A stretch of 5,858 bases of DNA, from positions 1-5,858 of the forward strand of contig JAUYDP010000302.1 in the NCBI GenBank assembly GCA_030691805.1, given 5' to 3'. Shown one piece after another: positions 4,812 through 5,858 of the stretch. The notes under the pieces are model-generated. The model worked only from the letters and a program-made list of their open reading frames with translations. It was not told where the DNA came from and did not search any database. A program made the position numbers and the translations under genes. The DNA is from Dehalococcoidia bacterium. GTDB taxonomy: Bacteria > Chloroflexota > Dehalococcoidia > JAUYDP01. Position 1 is the stretch's first letter; each line of letters opens with the position of its first letter.

Positions 4812-5858
4812 CTAATCCTCCAGCGTTGACGTGTCCCCTTCGGGCAGGCCCAGATCCCTGGCCTTCAGAAGACGGCGCATGATCTTGCCGCTCCTGGTTT
4901 TGGGCAACGACGGGAGGAACTCTATCTCGCGAGGATAGGCGTGAGCTGCCAGCCTGTTTCGTACGAATTCCTTTATCTCGTCCTTCAATTCATCGCTGGC
5001 GCTATAGCCCACCTTGAGGGACACAAACGCCTTGACGATCTCCATACGATCCGGGTCCGGCTTCCCGATGACGCCGGCCTCAGCCACTGCCGGATGCTCT
5101 ATAAGGGCGCTCTCTACCTCGAAAGGGCCGACCAGATGTCCGGCGGTGTTAATCACGTCATCGGCCCGGCCGACGAACCAAAAGTAGCCATCCCCATCCT
5201 TCCAGCACCGGTCTCCAGTTATGTACCACCCGTTCTTGAACTTGGACTGGTAAAGCTCCGGGTTGTTCCAATAGGTCCGGAACATAGAGGGCCAGCCAGG
5301 CCTAATGGCCAGGTGTCCTTCCTGACCGGTAGGGAGCTCTTCCCAGTTGTCGTCCAGGATGCCGGCATTGATTCCTGGAAAGGGCTTGCCCATAGAGCCG
5401 GGACGGATAGCCATTACCGGATAATTAGCGATGAGGATACATCCCGTCTCCGTCTGCCACCAGTTGTCGTGGAAGGGAAGGCCAAATGCCTTTTGCCCCC
5501 AGAAGATGGCTTCCGGATTGAGAGGCTCGCCTACGCTGCAAAGGTAGCGTAGGGCGCCGAAGTCATAACGGCGGGGGAGGTCGTCGCCCGCCTTCATCAA
5601 CATGCGGATAGCCGTGGGCGCTGTGTACCAGACGCTAACCTGGTAGTCCTGAAGGACCTGGTACCACTGCTCGGGGCTAAAGGCCCCTTCGTAGACCAGA
5701 GAAGATGCGCCGTTGGACCAGGGGCCAAACATCCCGTAGGATGTGCCTGTCACCCAGCCGGGGTCAGCGGTGCACCAGTAGATATCCTCCTCCTGCACGT
5801 CCAGGACGTACTTAGCCGTGGCGAACTGCCCCTGAATGGCCCCGTGAACGTGGACGGC
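4812..5858 (-). CDS. acs: Acetyl-CoA synthetase (AMP-forming), C-terminal part; gene continues past the right edge
   Basis: This is the last 348 residues of an ANL-superfamily acyl-CoA synthetase (full members are about 570-660 aa), which activates acetate with ATP and CoA to acetyl-CoA, AMP and pyrophosphate. The frame is open to the window edge, so the start codon is outside; the GTG codon at 5798 is internal, because 20 upstream in-frame codons (KYVLD and neighbours) still match the family. Counting from the edge: YWCTADPGWVTG (27-38), HDNWWQTETG (130-139), including the double Trp that limits the acyl pocket in acetate enzymes, WYITGD (211-216), GRADDVINTAGH (230-241) and PKTRSGKIMRR (319-329), whose Lys325 is the catalytic, acetylation-regulated lysine. 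INTAGHLVGPFEVES resembles the AcsA form more than the enterobacterial one. Propionate as an alternative substrate is possible. It is separated from the next operon by the repeat region and is probably its own unit. Confidence 0.9.
   Translation of the reverse strand, partial: AVHVHGAIQGQFATAKYVLDVQEEDIYWCTADPGWVTGTSYGMFGPWSNGASSLVYEGAFSPEQWYQVLQDYQVSVWYTAPTAIRMLMKAGDDLPRRYDFGALRYLCSVGEPLNPEAIFWGQKAFGLPFHDNWWQTETGCILIANYPVMAIRPGSMGKPFPGINAGILDDNWEELPTGQEGHLAIRPGWPSMFRTYWNNPELYQSKFKNGWYITGDRCWKDGDGYFWFVGRADDVINTAGHLVGPFEVESALIEHPAVAEAGVIGKPDPDRMEIVKAFVSLKVGYSASDELKDEIKEFVRNRLAAHAYPREIEFLPSLPKTRSGKIMRRLLKARDLGLPEGDTSTLED

Noticed and set aside
4941..5552. Plus-strand open frame of 203 codons opposite the synthetase gene
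   Set aside because: The minus-strand frame contains all expected acetyl-CoA synthetase motifs; the plus frame shows no family features.

Overview
All genes in this window are read from the minus strand, so transcription runs from high to low coordinates. In transcription order they are: the 3' part of an AMP-forming acetyl-CoA synthetase (cut by the right edge); a repeat-filled spacer of about 360 bases; a four-cluster [4Fe-4S] ferredoxin-type protein; an FAD/NAD(P)H oxidoreductase; a class II (Ntn-type) glutamine amidotransferase; and a ferredoxin-fused FMN-binding glutamate synthase catalytic subunit, whose stop codon is the first three bases of the window.

The last four genes (4447 down to 1) form a tight operon. 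The junctions are an 8-nt overlap (ferredoxin/FAD protein), a 19-nt gap holding a perfect AGGAGG (FAD protein/amidotransferase) and a 4-nt GTGA overlap (amidotransferase/synthase). Together they read as a split, 'archaeal-type' glutamate synthase with its own electron-input arm. The amidotransferase would release ammonia from glutamine. The FMN/Fe-S subunit would use it for reductive amination of a 2-oxo acid, most simply 2-oxoglutarate to glutamate. The FAD protein and the polyferredoxin would carry electrons from NAD(P)H or another low-potential donor, replacing the fused GltD of ordinary bacteria. The third piece of a split GltB, the GXGXG-fold subunit, is absent and may lie just beyond position 1. 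A split enzyme acting on another 2-oxo acid or amine (for example N-methylglutamate synthase-like) is not excluded.

The spacer between the synthetase and the operon (4448-4811) holds five copies of a 13-bp motif, ATGTCATTCTGAG, in both orientations. Two of them bound a 138-bp near-palindrome that resembles a MITE or REP-like dispersed repeat. There is also a 13-bp direct repeat and two small hairpins. I see no convincing promoter, intrinsic terminator or RNA gene in the spacer.

The GC-rich coding sequence, use of GTG and TTG starts, many Fe-S proteins, and a repeat of the type whose spurious translation reads 'SEILRCAQND' suggest an anaerobic bacterium, perhaps Chloroflexota (Dehalococcoidia-like). 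That assignment is an inference from recall, not a search result. The gene content is mostly recognisable metabolism. The most unusual points are the arrangement of the electron-transfer arm and the repeat element.
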